In this document: positions 11,691 to 23,915 of the stretch, piece by piece
Position numbering within the stretch: the first letter of the stretch is position 1
Layout of the letters: each line of letters begins with the position of its first letter
NCBI RefSeq assembly: GCF_036373705.1
Contig: NC_089858.1
Location: forward strand, 13,088,001 to 13,152,000
Source of the DNA: Amia ocellicauda
Lineage: Eukaryota; Chordata; Actinopteri; Amiiformes; Amiidae
Reading direction: 5' to 3'
Length of the DNA stretch: 64,000 nucleotides
Position numbers and translations under genes: made by a program
The notes under the pieces: model-generated
The model's database searches: none
Told to the model about the DNA's origin: nothing
Seen by the model: only the letters and a program-made list of their open reading frames with translations

Positions 11691-12920
11691 GCCCTCTACC
11701 CCACCACACCCACTCACTGAAGCTCACCCACGCAGCACCACACATCCACTCACACTGTCCCTGCCCCCCCCCCAACAGAATAGACGCAGAAAAGAGAAAG
11801 TTACAGCACATTATTCTGCAGCAAGTGGTGAGGCATAGCCCAGCATGCCTTTGTCCACTGTGCAAGGACTGCATCCGATACTCTGCAGTCACTCACTCTG
11901 AGAGCGGTGGGCAGGTCTGACACAGTGGGCACAGCCGTGCGCATCAGGGAGGCGGAGAAGGGGAGCAGCCGTGGGCACAGTGAGACAAGACCTGACCTCA
12001 TCTGCGTTTATTTTTTAATTAATATTTTGATTATTATTACTATCTTTATTACAATCTAATAGGACTTTTTTCGGTTATTGTATCCGATGTAAACAAGGTT
12101 GTTTCATAATTCTGTTTACATGCTTGTAGTGCTTTACCCTGGAGAAAGTTCACCAATACTGTAACTGAAATGTTTTATATATTTTAAGCTGTAAATCTAT
12201 AAATTTTTTGAAACACTGGTTTCATGGATTTATGAACTGTTTATTATTGTTTTAACTGCCAGGTATGATTATTCTTATTGTTATGATGATCATCATTGTA
12301 AGGATAGATTTTGGGTGTTAGAGTTGAAAGATGTTCCGTTGTTGTTTTGCCCAGTGGGGGAGTGAAGGTAGTGATGTATCAAATGTATGTAGTGGATCAA
12401 ATCCAAAGCAGAGATCCATGATAGAGCCACATCTGAGCCTCCCTATGTCTCCCTTTGCTTCTTTAGGCAGGAAACTAACATGAACATTTCTATCAAGGTT
12501 TTTAAATTGTGAGTCTAATGGGGGAACTGGATTGTGGGATTGTTCATGAAGGTTGGGCCAGGGAGCGCCTTCACAGATTTAGGGTACAATTTAGGGTAGC
12601 GAAGGAGAGGGAGCTCTGGGCGATAGCAGGGTAAATCAGTTATCATTTTAATTTTAATTAATAATTATGTGCTTTTGTTTTGTAAAAAAAACATGAGTTA
12701 TACTGCTTTCAAAGTGGGTCGCCAGCCGCCAGTGTACAATAGTGTTAAAAACCTCATGACAGCTCTATAACTGATAATTCATATTGTGAGATACATAGAG
12801 GCGTAGTTGGTAAAATAATGATTCCTAAATTAAAATAGCCATACAATGATGTGGGTCTGGGAAAGGTGGTTTGGTATCTGTTCTGTTGAATAAACAGGAG
12901 TCAGGGAGAACAATAATGGA
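11691..12920 (+). other. exd3: Probable exd3 3' UTR and downstream sequence
   Basis: AT-rich, unique, without open frames of note. An AATAAA at 12889-12894 followed by mixed sequence is a candidate poly(A) signal; its use is unproven. Confidence 0.4.
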
Positions 12921-13502
12921 CACGTAAACTCGGGCGTTGGACACATTTCAATGTACAATCCGATACAGAAGTGAGCCGCTGTGCATGCAATGGGCAAGGC
13001 GCAACACTGTTTAAACATGTAACCTGTTTATCGCCAGGGCCGCGTTTCCCCTCCCGCCCTCAGCAGGACCATTTTAAACGTTTGCTGGCGGCTACAATTA
13101 TAGAAAATGTCTAATAGTTCTGCATATCTCTCTGTGTATATATACACATTATCTATATTGTTTTTAATTCGCGTGTTTGTGTGCTGCTTTAAATAACCTC
13201 GGCACCTTGTCCTTTTTTCCCTTCTGCAGCCTAACAGCCTTGAGATTTTTTCTTTTTTCTTCGCTGCAGCCACGTTATTTGATCCCCCTCTCCGGCTCTG
13301 TCTGCTCTCCGCTGGGAAGAAAAGCTCGCCTCTTTCCCACGCTCTCCGCACACGTGGTCCTGAATTGCCTGTCGAAGCCCCGCCCCGCCACGTAGTGACG
13401 TCACTCCCGTTACACGGAGCGCCCCGCCCCCAGCCCATGCTTCGCTGTGAGTGTCTGTGCGCATTGGGCGCCAAATCACTTCTCTTCACACTGTCTGCCG
13501 CT
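12921..13502. promoter_or_regulatory. CpG- and GC-box-rich block, candidate promoter
   Basis: About 13280-13460 is unusually rich in CpG and carries several GC boxes (CCCCGCC, CCCCGCCCCC) around a palindromic CRE. A minus-strand frame of 153 codons across it shows no family motif. It could be a promoter of an unrecognised transcript or a distal element of nrarp, 6.5 kb downstream. Confidence 0.35.
13396..13403. promoter_or_regulatory. Palindromic CRE (TGACGTCA)
   Basis: A perfect 8-bp CREB/ATF consensus inside GTAGTGACGTCACTCC, itself nearly palindromic over 12 bases. Placed between GC boxes, a common promoter arrangement. Binding is inference. Confidence 0.5.
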
Positions 13503-13902
13503 TGTGTGTGTGAGAGAGAGATGACAGTAACATGGCAAATTAAGGGCAGGACTAAAACGGAAAGAGACTATGCACAATGCTCAGAATCCTGTATTTCGTT
13601 GCTCTGCATTCTTCTGCATTTAACATGGTCTTGTTTGACCTTTTACCCACATGTGTGTCTGTGTTTCTCCTCCTCTATCTATGGCCCATCCACAGGCTGC
13701 ATTGCACACGGGGGAACTTGCACATGTTGCTTTTCCTGTCACTAACTTCCAGGTGCAGCGCTTTGAAACGGGTGATAACGCCGCTGAGAGGGACGTTAGA
13801 AGGGAGTCATGAGACTTGTAGAAGCTTACGTCACAATGCCCGCAAGGAGCAAACTGAATGTAATAAGCTGCTGTATGTGGGGGCAACACATTCACCTACC
13901 TG
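13503..13902. repeat. Duplicated segment, copy 1 (without MITE)
   Basis: About 400 bp shared in direct orientation with 26680-27234. From ACAATGCTCAGAATCC to GCAAACTGAATGTAA the two are essentially identical over about 300 bp apart from one 3-base difference (TAA present here). This copy shows the uninterrupted site where the other carries a 143-bp insertion. Both copies share an open frame of roughly 90 codons beginning MLRILYFVALHSSAF, without a known motif; I do not regard it as a gene. The left border is in GT/GA repeat. Confidence 0.88.
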
Positions 13903-15080
13903 TGCAGATAAATGCGAATGACGCAGAAATGTTAATAATTACGTATAAATGCATGACGTGGTTTACTGCATGTTTGCCACTGATTCGGCTTCTTCTTTCT
14001 CATAACTTTTCATATTTCTGTTTCAACCACTGTACACAGCATGTAGACGAAAGTCTTCACATTTATATATATAGGGGTGGTCAAAAACTTATTTCAGCTC
14101 ATAAAAACATTTTGCATTGTAGCTATACAAATATACCTTGTGCTGTTTATTAATGGCAGTGTTAAAACGCAAGGATAGCGCTTGCTGAAACAACTAGAAG
14201 TGAGACATAACGTGCACAATGACTGCATTCTGCTTCCAAACAACATTCCTGCGGTCTCGGGCACTAAGGGACCATCGCCAAAGTTTTGCTGTGCAACTTC
14301 TTATATAAAGTGGCAGACAAGTTGCGAGGAAGGTGAACTGCGTCTTCGGGTTTGCTAGCCTGCAGTGTGAAGCGCGCAAATTCAGATCCGAGCATCGCGC
14401 TCGGTTAATATGCGCGCTCGCAATCCACGGCTGCTGTTGCTGCGGTTTGTGTGCGTTTTTCTCTGTATGACATTCACACCGTGTGCAGTTCTACTGTTCC
14501 CTGTGTGTGTATTGTGCCTGGTCGCCTTTCAGTGTTAACGTCAATTTAATCATAATTATTAATCAAGATGGAACACAGATGTCCAGAGACACTATTGGGT
14601 GCACACTGTGGGGTTTTTGTCCCGGGGTTGTGATGAAAGCAGGGAAACGCAACACGCGTGGCTGCAGTTGGCCATTACTGGTGCAGAAACAGCACCACTT
14701 CACCGCGTCCCTGTGTTGATCCGGGAGTATTAGTCTTAAGTTTAAAGGCAAGGCTTCCGGCGTTTGTGTGTACGTGTGTGTGGATGTATTTTGTGCTTTA
14801 AAAAATGTTTTCACAGAAGCTCTGTGAGTTTATGCACCGTGTGAATTTCTACACCAGATAGCATCAGTTGAAACAGAATAAAACAAATAATCAAACCGCA
14901 AGTGTCAAAACCAGAAAGGGGCGGGGGGACGGGACTTTTGCTGCATTTGGTTTCCTATGCCTGAGAGAGCTTATAAAGCACCAAACGGAGCAAATGGTAT
15001 TCAGTCGTTATTTCGTTTTTTTTGTTATTGTTTTTTTTTTTTGGTATAGCTTCTCGGATCAAAACAACGCAAGACAGCAC
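13903..15080. other. Intergenic, no gene recognised
   Basis: Unique sequence with a CpG-containing part at 14360-14450 and T-rich sequence near 15010-15045. No splice-supported frame, RNA gene or repeat family recognised. Confidence 0.5.
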
Positions 15081-15082
15081 GC

Positions 15083-15150
15083 ACCAGCATCAGCACCAGC
15101 ATCAGCACCAGCATCAGCACCAGCACCAGCATCAGCATCAGCATCAGCAT
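15083..15150. repeat. CAGCAC/CAGCAT hexanucleotide repeat
   Basis: Tandem CAGCAC and CAGCAT hexamers, eleven or so units, directly upstream of the large CA minisatellite. It would read as Gln-His or Ala-Pro repeats but no gene context supports translation. Confidence 0.88.
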
Positions 15151-15179
15151 CGGCTCCCCACGCGCCCCGGCCTCGCGCA

Positions 15180-15180
<1 letters not shown>

Positions 15181-15239
<59 letters not shown>

Positions 15240-15287
15240 TACACTCACACACACAGACACACACACACACACACACAGACATACACT

Positions 15288-15319
<32 letters not shown>

Positions 15320-16181
15320 TACACTCACACACACACACACACACACACAGACATACACTCACACACAGACACTCACTCACACACACAGACACACACACAC
15401 AGACACTCACACACAGACATACACTCACACACACACAGACACACAGAGAGACATACACTCACACAGACACACACAGAGACATACACTCACACACACAGAC
15501 ACTCACTCACACACAGACACACACACACACACACACACACAGAGACATACACTCACACACAGACACTCACTCACACACACAGACACACACACACAGACAC
15601 TCACACACACACACAGACATACACTCACACACACACACACACACAGAGAGACATACACTCACACACAGACACTCACTCACACACACAGACACACACACAC
15701 ACAGACATACACTCACACACACACAGACACACAGAGAGACATACACTCACACACAGACGCACACAGAGACATACACTCACACACACAGACACTCACTCAC
15801 ACACAGACACACACACACACACAGAGAGACATACACTCACACACAGACGCACACAGAGACATACACTCACACACACAGACACTCACTCACACACAGACAC
15901 ACACACACACACAGAGAGACATACACTCACACACACAGACACACAGAGAGACATACACTCACACACACAGACACTCACACACAGACACACACACACACAC
16001 ACAGAGAGACACACACACAGACACTCACTCACACACAGACACACACACACACACAGAGAGACATACACTCACACACACACACACACACAGAGACATACAC
16101 TCACACACACACACACACAGAGAGACATACACTCACACACACACACACACACACAGACATACACTCACACACACAGACACT

Positions 16182-16212
<31 letters not shown>

Positions 16213-16669
16213 ACAGAGAGACATACACTCACACACACAGACACACACACACACACAGACATACACTCACACACACAGACACACACACACAGACATACAC
16301 TCACACACACAGACACACACACAGACATACACTCACACACAGACACACAGAGACACTCACTCACACACACAGACACACACACAGACATACACTCACACAC
16401 AGACACACACACACAGAGAGACATACACTCACACACAGAGACATACACTCACACACACACAGACACTCACACACAGACACACACACAGACATACACTCAC
16501 ACACACACACACACAGAGACATACACTCACACACACAGACACACACAGAGACACTCACTCACACACACAGACACTCACTCACACACAGACACACACACAC
16601 ACACAGACACACACAGAGACATACACTCACACACACAGACACTCACTCACACACAGACACAGAGACACA

Positions 16670-16709
<40 letters not shown>
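15181..16709. repeat. 1.5-kb CA-based minisatellite with higher-order units
   Basis: Nearly pure (CA)n broken at regular places by ACATACACTC, CACTCACTC, AGACAC and AGAGAG variants. The variants build higher-order repeats: 15739-15828 and 15829-15918 are two matching 90-bp units. Because the array contains no stop codon in several frames it creates frames of about 600 codons of His-Thr repeats, which are artefacts. Likely highly unstable in length and hard to assemble. Confidence 0.95.
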
Positions 16710-16711
<2 letters not shown>

Positions 16712-18729
16712 GATGCATCCTATTTAACCAGAACAATGAACTGAGAAGAGTTTCTGCGTGACCATGACGGCCTGGCTGAGACTTACACCAGGAAAACACA
16801 CTGCAGTCAAACCAGTAACCACAATAAGATAAAGATCATAGAAACGGCTGAGTGACTCAATAATTTGAACAAAAACAAACTAAACTTTTATATTATTATA
16901 AATCGTTCAGTCATCAAATCACACTGTACACCTGAGAAAGTAGACGATATAAAGCTCTTCTTGGTCATTAGGGTGTTGGTAGCAGATCCACCCAGCTGCG
17001 TCTGTCGCCCTGCACTAATCAGCCACTTTCTAATTATTATTTTTAACATTTACTCCAATTCATATGTGTTAATTGTTTATTCCCCCCTCTGATTGATCGT
17101 CCAGTCCTGTTCTGCTGTACAAGCCTGCTTTTAACGGTTGCCACAGATTTGGCGGCCCATTGCAATCTGCTGTATCTCAGTGTCCTGCTGCAGACTGTGG
17201 GTTTCATCTGGAACCCAGGTACAGATCTTTATCTCGTCATTACATTTTTTTCTCACAAGAGTTTCTCTCAGCACGGTACATCTCATTTGCTGCTTGACAG
17301 ATATGTGCAAAGCGTGTGCCGCTAGACGTTTATTTTAATTATTATTTCTTTGTTTTTCTGATACGTAAGGAGGCGAAGTTGATTTTATCAGTAAACCACC
17401 CTCCTGCTGGTTCAGACTGACGCTTAATTAAGTATTGGCTACAGGATCGCTTTGTGCATCAATTTAATAAGTGAGTTTTGCACCACCTATATGCTATTGC
17501 TCGGCCTCCCCTGGTTTGGTGGTGTCTTCACCGTGACGCATATTACAGATTCATATTTACATTTATTATATTGATGTGTCAATTAAAAAAAAAAAACTGA
17601 CAGTCATCCTCCACTTGCCCCTACATGACAGCCAATACATACTGCATAGCAAGCTTTTGTCTGGAGGCATTCAAAGTTATTTTTTATTCAGTTAAATGCA
17701 AATATATGCTCCTAATTGGGCATTCCTGGCGTTTTAGCAGTAGTTCCTTTCACGTCGCCCCCCAGCCTTATAACCAATAGTTAAAGCCTTATATGAATTC
17801 GCTATAAAAAGATGATATCAGATGTATATAATTCTCTCCAGAATATCCGTCACTTTGTCATGGTTCTGTAACACCACGTAACATATTCTTGTTGCAGGTT
17901 TGAGACTTTCCCCCCCATTCGACTATGATGTGCTGGAGCTGGCTGCAGTTTCTGACCTACATTTCAATTGCGTCTAATGCGTTTATTAAATAATTGGTAA
18001 TGAGGAATAGCGTGATACGCACACAGTGAGAGCTGTGCAGACGCGGGGGCAATTTTATGTGGATACAAATATATCTTTAAAGTCGATCAAATGAAACAAA
18101 ATGACACTATAAACCACTGGGATCCAAAAAGGGATTCTGGCTGTGCGTGCTTCCATGTATGCCAGCTGTGTGGCGAATCCTGATGGCTAGCGTTGCGTAT
18201 TGAACCCCCATCTTGTCCGCTTGTGCCCCCTGTTTGTCAAAAGGGGGTATTCTTCATAACACTTTTTTTTTTTTTTTTAAATAAAGCTCAGGGTTTTAAG
18301 ATTTCCACTGCGACTAAAACATGCGTGGGGTCCCTTGCAAACCGGCAATCCGTCTGCACAGTAGATCTGCACTATCGCAGAGCCGGATCGGGCGCCTGCG
18401 TGCATTTGCGCTGCCTGGAACTCAAGTGGAGAGCTCAATGTATCTCACAAGATGCGACATATGGAGGCTGCAGTTAAATCATGTAACTAAAAAATGAGCT
18501 ATTACAAAGCAGCTGTGTGCACATATGAGGAAGGATGCCCACCAACGGATCGTGCCTACTTTGATGTATCAACTCCTTTTTATATAAGGTAGCGGATGAC
18601 AGAAGCTTAAAGGAATTGTATTCATAAGCTGGCGCATCCTGTGTGTCATGTGTGAAGTTTCTTTTCTAACGCTGCTGCTTTTTGTTTTGCGTGGCGATTG
18701 AATTCACACTCTAGGCAGACGGTCCCTGG
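16710..18729. other. nrarp upstream region
   Basis: AT-rich unique sequence without an exon. Possible regulatory content: ATTAATTG/TTAATTAAG homeodomain-like motifs at about 17426-17434 and 17570-17590, and a TGTGAGAA (minus strand, 17251-17258) that fits a weaker RBPJ site. No proof of function. Confidence 0.4.
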
Positions 18730-19080
18730 GGTGTGAAATGCGAAGTGATCACCATAAACCCCGCCCCTTTCGCCTCTTCTAAGGGAGACGAAGCCACGCC
18801 CCCTCCGCGCAGCGCCGGCGTGCTCCGTGGCCCCGCCCCTCCCCCCGCCCGAACGCGCCAACCGCCTATCACAGCGCTCGGACCCCGCCCCCTCACGCGT
18901 AGCCACGCCCCTTTCACACAGGCGTTCGGTTTAGGGGTTCCGTTGTTATGCAAATCAGGCGCTTGTAAAAAAAGGCCCTCAGCGCCGCCGGGCCACAGAG
19001 ACGGACTGCGCACAGCGAGCTCGACTGCGGGGCCACCGGCGGATTACACGACCGACAGACCTGCCTCTGCTCCACAGGCA
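18730..19080 (+). promoter_or_regulatory. nrarp: nrarp core promoter, GC-box CpG island
   Basis: A dense run of GC boxes (CCCCGCCCC, CCACGCCCC repeated about seven times between 18760 and 18915) and CpG dinucleotides. It is followed by an octamer and an AT-rich TTGTAAAAAAAGG (about 18963-18976) that could act as a TATA-like element. Transcription would then start near 18990-19010, giving a 5' UTR of about 950 bases or a spliced one. Confidence 0.6.
18948..18955 (+). promoter_or_regulatory. Octamer motif ATGCAAAT
   Basis: Perfect POU-factor octamer, about 15 bases upstream of the TATA-like element, in the usual promoter position for such sites. Confidence 0.5.
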
Positions 19081-19283
19081 AGTGTAAGGACATTCCAGCT
19101 GAAATGCATTGGGATATCCCGCTCTTATTTATTGTAGTTAAAAACAAAAACGAAATCAGTGTGCAGCTCTTTCCAAAATATATAATACTATGATTATTGT
19201 TGCAGTTATTATTGTTCTTCTTATTATTTGCATGTGATTTAGCCTGTGCACGGCTCTAACTGTACTAACTTCTGGCTTTCTGA

Positions 19284-19291
19284 TTCCCACA
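19284..19291 (-). promoter_or_regulatory. Canonical RBPJ/CSL site TGTGGGAA
   Basis: TTCCCACA on the + strand is the reverse of TGTGGGAA, the high-affinity Notch effector site. It lies 670 bases before the nrarp ATG. nrarp is an established direct Notch target, so the site is plausible; it also overlaps a possible 3' splice site (TTTCTGATTCCCACAG), which may be the real reason for the sequence. Confidence 0.4.
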
Positions 19292-19961
19292 GCCACCCAG
19301 ATGCCATAACACGAACAGGCTGCTAGGGGGGGATCCAGGAAAGGAACCGCTAAGGCACAGAGAGAGAGAGAAAGAGAGAGAGTGAGAGAGAGAGAGAGAG
19401 AGAAAGGAGGTAAATATCACTAAAGAGAAGACAGACTGAGCCACTGGGTTTTGGCGTGCGGCTCAACACCATTTGGAGATTACTGCCTTTCTGTTGTTGT
19501 TGTGTAATTGTTCTGAGACACTTTCAATCCCTCGATAAAGCGCAAAGAGAGGAAAAGGGCACTTAAAAGGGTTGAAATCTGCTTGGCAATAACCCACTGC
19601 TGCTACAACCACAGAGGAACCCAGAGGCCGGGGCTCAAGGTGAGAGGGACCGGCTTGGAGCGACTATAATACAAAGCAACATCCAACAAGTACACTTTCC
19701 AATCTGCGGATATTTTTTTACAGCCATTGACTACTTTTTCTTGCACACCGAGCGCGTATCTTAAATGTCTATCCTTCTCGGGATTTAACATCTATATATC
19801 TGTGTGTGTGTGTGTGTGTGTAAAGAGCTTTGCTTTAGAAAAACTGTTGGGGGGGATTTGATACCTCTTGTAGCGCATCCAGCTCAGAATCCAGCCACAC
19901 CAGAAAAAGGATCTGCCTTCCACTTTAAAAATACAGCAACGAAAAAATAAGAGCAGAAGCC

Positions 19962-20300
19962 ATGAGCCAGGCTGAGATCTCCCCCTGCTCCGCGCCGCAG
20001 AGGGTCTTCCAGGAGGCGGTGAAGAAGGGCAACACCAAGGAGCTGCACTCGCTGCTGCAGAACATGACGAACTGCGAGTTCAACGTCAACTCGTTCGGGC
20101 CCGAGGGCCAGACGGCGCTGCACCAGTCCGTCATCGACGGCAACCTGGAGCTGGTCAAACTGCTGGTGAAGTTCGGGGCCGACATCCGGCTGGCCAACAG
20201 GGACGGCTGGAGCGCCCTGCACATCGCCGCTTTCGGTGGACACCAGGACATCGTGCTATACCTCATCACCAAGGCCAAGTACTCCTCCGGCGCACGGTGA
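19962..20300 (+). CDS. nrarp: NRARP, Notch-regulated ankyrin repeat protein
   Basis: A single coding exon of 112 residues, nearly the same length as mammalian NRARP (114). It starts MSQAEISPCSAPQRVFQEAV; two ankyrin repeats follow, at about residues 47-79 (GPEGQTALHQSVIDGNLELV then KLLVKFGADIRLAN) and 80-112 (RDGWSALHIAAFGGHQDIV). NRARP binds the Notch intracellular domain together with RBPJ in the nucleus, destabilises NICD and so closes a negative feedback loop; it also affects Wnt signalling through LEF1. The start is the first ATG in a good context (AGAAGCCATGAGC) and matches the family. The GC-rich coding part contrasts with the AT-rich 3' UTR. Upstream it has a GC-box promoter and a candidate RBPJ site, as expected of a Notch target. 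Confidence 0.98.
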   Translation: MSQAEISPCSAPQRVFQEAVKKGNTKELHSLLQNMTNCEFNVNSFGPEGQTALHQSVIDGNLELVKLLVKFGADIRLANRDGWSALHIAAFGGHQDIVLYLITKAKYSSGAR

Positions 20301-23300
20301 TCCGCGTCCCTTCTTCACTTAGGCTTTCCCAAGGGTCACACGACCGCCAGAGCGCCTGTGTAAAATACGCGTCTCACTGCAGTCGGGTTCACGGTTAAAT
20401 GTCTTCATGCATGTACCTATACATACATTCACATACAACCAGACGAAAATACACACATACACATACATGCGTGCATGCGTAAAAATACACGCAACGCCAA
20501 CCTGCAAGAAGTGGGTTGTTTTCCCGCAGGTCGCATTGAGGTTTGTCAGGTATATGTCTGCAACACCAACCTCGCAAACTGTTGAAATCTGTCCTAAAAA
20601 ATGGAGCGCATGTAAATGTGCGTTTGGTACTCGACCATTTTTTGCCAGGACTGTGCCGGTCATCGGCCCCGCGGTGGTGACGCACAGTCGGACACCGACT
20701 GGCGGTGAGACGCGCGTTTTGCTCCGGGCAGGTCTGCGCCCCATCGTGTTAACTTATACCTTTTATATATGCAGATTGGATGTCATGCTCCTTTTTAACG
20801 GTTTTTTCTTTTTTTTATATATATTTTTTTAGAAAAAGCCTGTAAACACGAGAATCTCGTCCATCTGGATTTTCTATATCAATTGGAAGCGTTATATTTT
20901 TAAACCTATATGGGTTTGTTATAAAATTCTACCTTTTTAATATAGCTCTTTTGATCTATTTTAAAAAGCGGCATTAAAAAATCCCAAGTGTCTTTTTTTT
21001 TGTTTTTAATGGTTGTGTGATTGTAACATGGATTTCAAAAGATGAAAGAGAGAACCCCCCACCGTGCCGTTTCACCTGGATAAGTACTGTACAGAATAGC
21101 TTTGCGTGGTTTTGTGTTAAAAGGTAAATTAGAAAAGTACAATAACGCAATTACCTGCCAACTCACCCTGTCAACAGGTCGCATTTGTATAAAAACTTAA
21201 AAAGAAGAAAAAACAAACAAAAAAAGAAAAATATGTTAAGCCAGTTTGTAAAATCTCCTGGCTCGGTTTGTTAATCCACGCCCGTGATTTGTTCTCGCAT
21301 TGTGCGCAAATGACAGGAACAACAAACGCAAAGTCTATTGGAAAGTCTCTGAAATCTCCTTTCAGTATTTTATCAACATCCTAGTCCTAAATGTGAATTC
21401 TGGCTAGGTCTTATTTATGAAGGTACATTGAGAACATACAGTTTTTAATTATGTTGCTATGATTATTATTACTATTATTATTATTATTATTCTGTTTTTA
21501 ATCTATATAGGTTTTAATAAATGTTTTTTTTTTTAATTAAGTGAAAGCTGCTTGGGACTGGTTAAGACCAGACCACTGTGGTAGCCCCACACTATACACG
21601 CGTAAAAATATTCTGTAACTACTTCTATCTTTATGAACAACACTCCTTCCTACTGTACGTTTTTTTATTATTATTATTTTGCTTTTTTTTCCAACTACCT
21701 CGACTGTACAGTATTCGCGGTTTTTGCAAGAGATCAAACGGATTGAGTGAATCTTGTCCCAGAGAAAGATGGAGCAAAGCTGAGCGCAGAGTCCTGCGGC
21801 AGGGCCGTCTCTGTGAGCAAACCCTACACATGCACCAGGCCATTTGGAGATTTCAACATTAAGCCAAAATGATCAGTGATCAGGGGTAACACTAGAGAGC
21901 TGGAAACCCCCAGCCTCCACCTTCCCAAGAGTATTTGATCTTTTGCAGAAACCTTCACTTTGGACAGTTTCTTCTCTCATAACCACACAACCAAACTCTA
22001 ATGTCGGGCAAACACACATTGAATAGTTTTGATTTAATTTTTCTGAAAATTGTGCAAACGCTAGCGTTGCAACTTAACTTTTTTTGTTTGTTTCTTTTTT
22101 TTTCCTATTTTTTTCTTTCTTTTTTGTAATTATAAAAAAGTAAAATACAATGCATGAAAAGGCAGGGAGATCTTGTTGCACAAAAAAGCGGATCCTTTCG
22201 CGCCCCCCCGTGGCTGTTTTTTGGAATCGTGCAGGAGCTGAGGCCAACGATGACTTACTACTGAGCAGGACTTTTAAACTGTTATTTTTATTATAATAAT
22301 AATAATTAATGGTGTTTAAATACAGAAACACGAGGGATTCTTCCTCCCTTGTGTCCCGGCCCACCTCTCAATGCAGAGTGGCGCTCCAGGAGGAAAAGAA
22401 AGATGGATGATATTTTGCTGCATTCTGAAGTCCTGGCAACTAGTAAAACATATTTGCAATGCTGCTTTTTATATATAATTAATGTTTGTGTGCGTGTGTG
22501 TGTGTGTGAATTGTGTCTGCATACAATTAAAGGCCAGCGGAAGAAACATGATAATCTGTTTCTACCTTTGTTAAAGAGTAGTAATACCAAATGTATACTT
22601 TGATCAAAATAGTATCCTAAAGCATATATAGAAAAATACTGTTTTGACCCTGTATACCTTTAGTACGCTACTCTTTCACGTGTGGGGAGCGTTATTAGGT
22701 TTCCCCGGTTCACTCAGTGCGCCTGTTTGTGTACATTGTGTTTTCATACATTGTGTCTGTATGATCCCTCTGTGTGCTTTTTTTTAAATGTCATACGTTT
22801 TATACCCCCCTTCCCCGTATCTGCATTGTATACCCCAGTCTATTTTGTGCTGATGGAGTTAAATCAAAACTTTGAACCAGCCCGCAATTCTACATTATAA
22901 CTCATTACTTTGTGGCACTTTTTTATGCGTAAGAGAAGAATAGAGGCTCTGACAAACATTGTCACCGAGTATGGGTTAGTAATTTGCCATTAGGGTTGGT
23001 CAAATTTTGGATTTATCCCCACTGAGTGTCTCTGCGCCCCCCCTGTGTCGTTGGATGCTTCTTGCGCCTTGTATGAATGGAAAGCGATACAGTAACAATA
23101 AGGATTGGATTGGGTTTGGCTAAAAACAAATTATATATATGCATCGCTTGTTTTAAACTTGAGATTTTTTTTTTCTTTATATATATTTTTAACATTGCAC
23201 TGATGACTTCGTTTTTTTATTGTTGGTTTTATACCAACTTTTAATTTTTTCTAAATAGAAAAAAAAAGAAAAAACAGCAAAATACTATTGTATAAAAAAG

Positions 23301-23915
23301 CTCCAGGTTATATTCTTTTGTATTAGCGTGTTGCTTTGTGAAACGTAATGTTTGCAAAGACTGTTGTATTTCTGTGATCGGGTGTATATATGAAAGAGAG
23401 AAATTCGGGGGGGAAAAGTTTGCAGCACTTTTTTCTGAAGTGCTGTCCTCCTGTTGTTTTGAAAGGGGAACAATACATGTGATGGTAAAATCATTGTAAC
23501 GAAATGTTGCACGATGCGTGGTTGTTTGGAGTTTTACTTGACAATGTCATAACATTTATGACATAAAAGTAAAATAATAAATAGTTTTAAATGAGTAAAA
23601 AGTGCCGAGTTGGTGTTTTGGACCAAGTTCTGTCGACGTTTTTTTTTTTTTTTTTTTTTTTTTTGCTTTATCAGCAAACAAGAGACATAAGAAAATGCCA
23701 ACAGCTTGGTTTGGATAAGAAAAATAAAGCCAGTTTTGTGATATGGATGTTCCATCATGTTATTTTGTTGTTATTGTTGTTATTGTTTTTATTTTAAGTT
23801 TAAGTTTTATTTTTGAATGTTGTAACACTGTGATCAATGGTGGAAATGAAATGTATGCTGTATTGTTGTACGTTTGTGTACAAGTCAGTAAAGAATCATT
23901 AAACCTTTTACATGT
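20301..23915 (+). other. nrarp: nrarp 3' UTR and downstream (inferred)
   Basis: About 3.6 kb of AT-rich sequence with many T- and A-runs, no coding frame and no exon. Possible poly(A) signals: AATAAA at about 21517 and 23725, and ATTAAA at 23898-23903. If the last is used the 3' UTR is longer than in mammals. The U-rich content suggests post-transcriptional control, which suits a short-lived feedback regulator. Confidence 0.5.
23898..23903 (+). terminator. nrarp: Candidate nrarp poly(A) signal ATTAAA
   Basis: ATTAAA followed by CCTTTTACATGTGGAG; sequence character changes from AT-rich to mixed soon after (about 23950), which supports a transcript end here. Confidence 0.4.

Noticed and set aside
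13028-13489. 153-codon minus-strand frame
   Set aside because: Runs across a CpG-rich block and AT-rich flank; composition-driven, no motif recognised.
13577-13921. Frame beginning MLRILYFVALHSSAF, also present at 26912
   Set aside because: It exists in both copies only because the DNA is duplicated; no family motif and no gene structure. Kept as a repeat.
15181-16709. Possible CRISPR-like periodic array
   Set aside because: Units are low-complexity CA variants without unique spacers, in a vertebrate nuclear genome.
14868-16761. Overlapping + strand open frames of 579 and 619 codons
   Set aside because: They consist of His-Thr repeats encoded by the CA minisatellite, which contains no stops in several frames. 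No domain, promoter or splice evidence.
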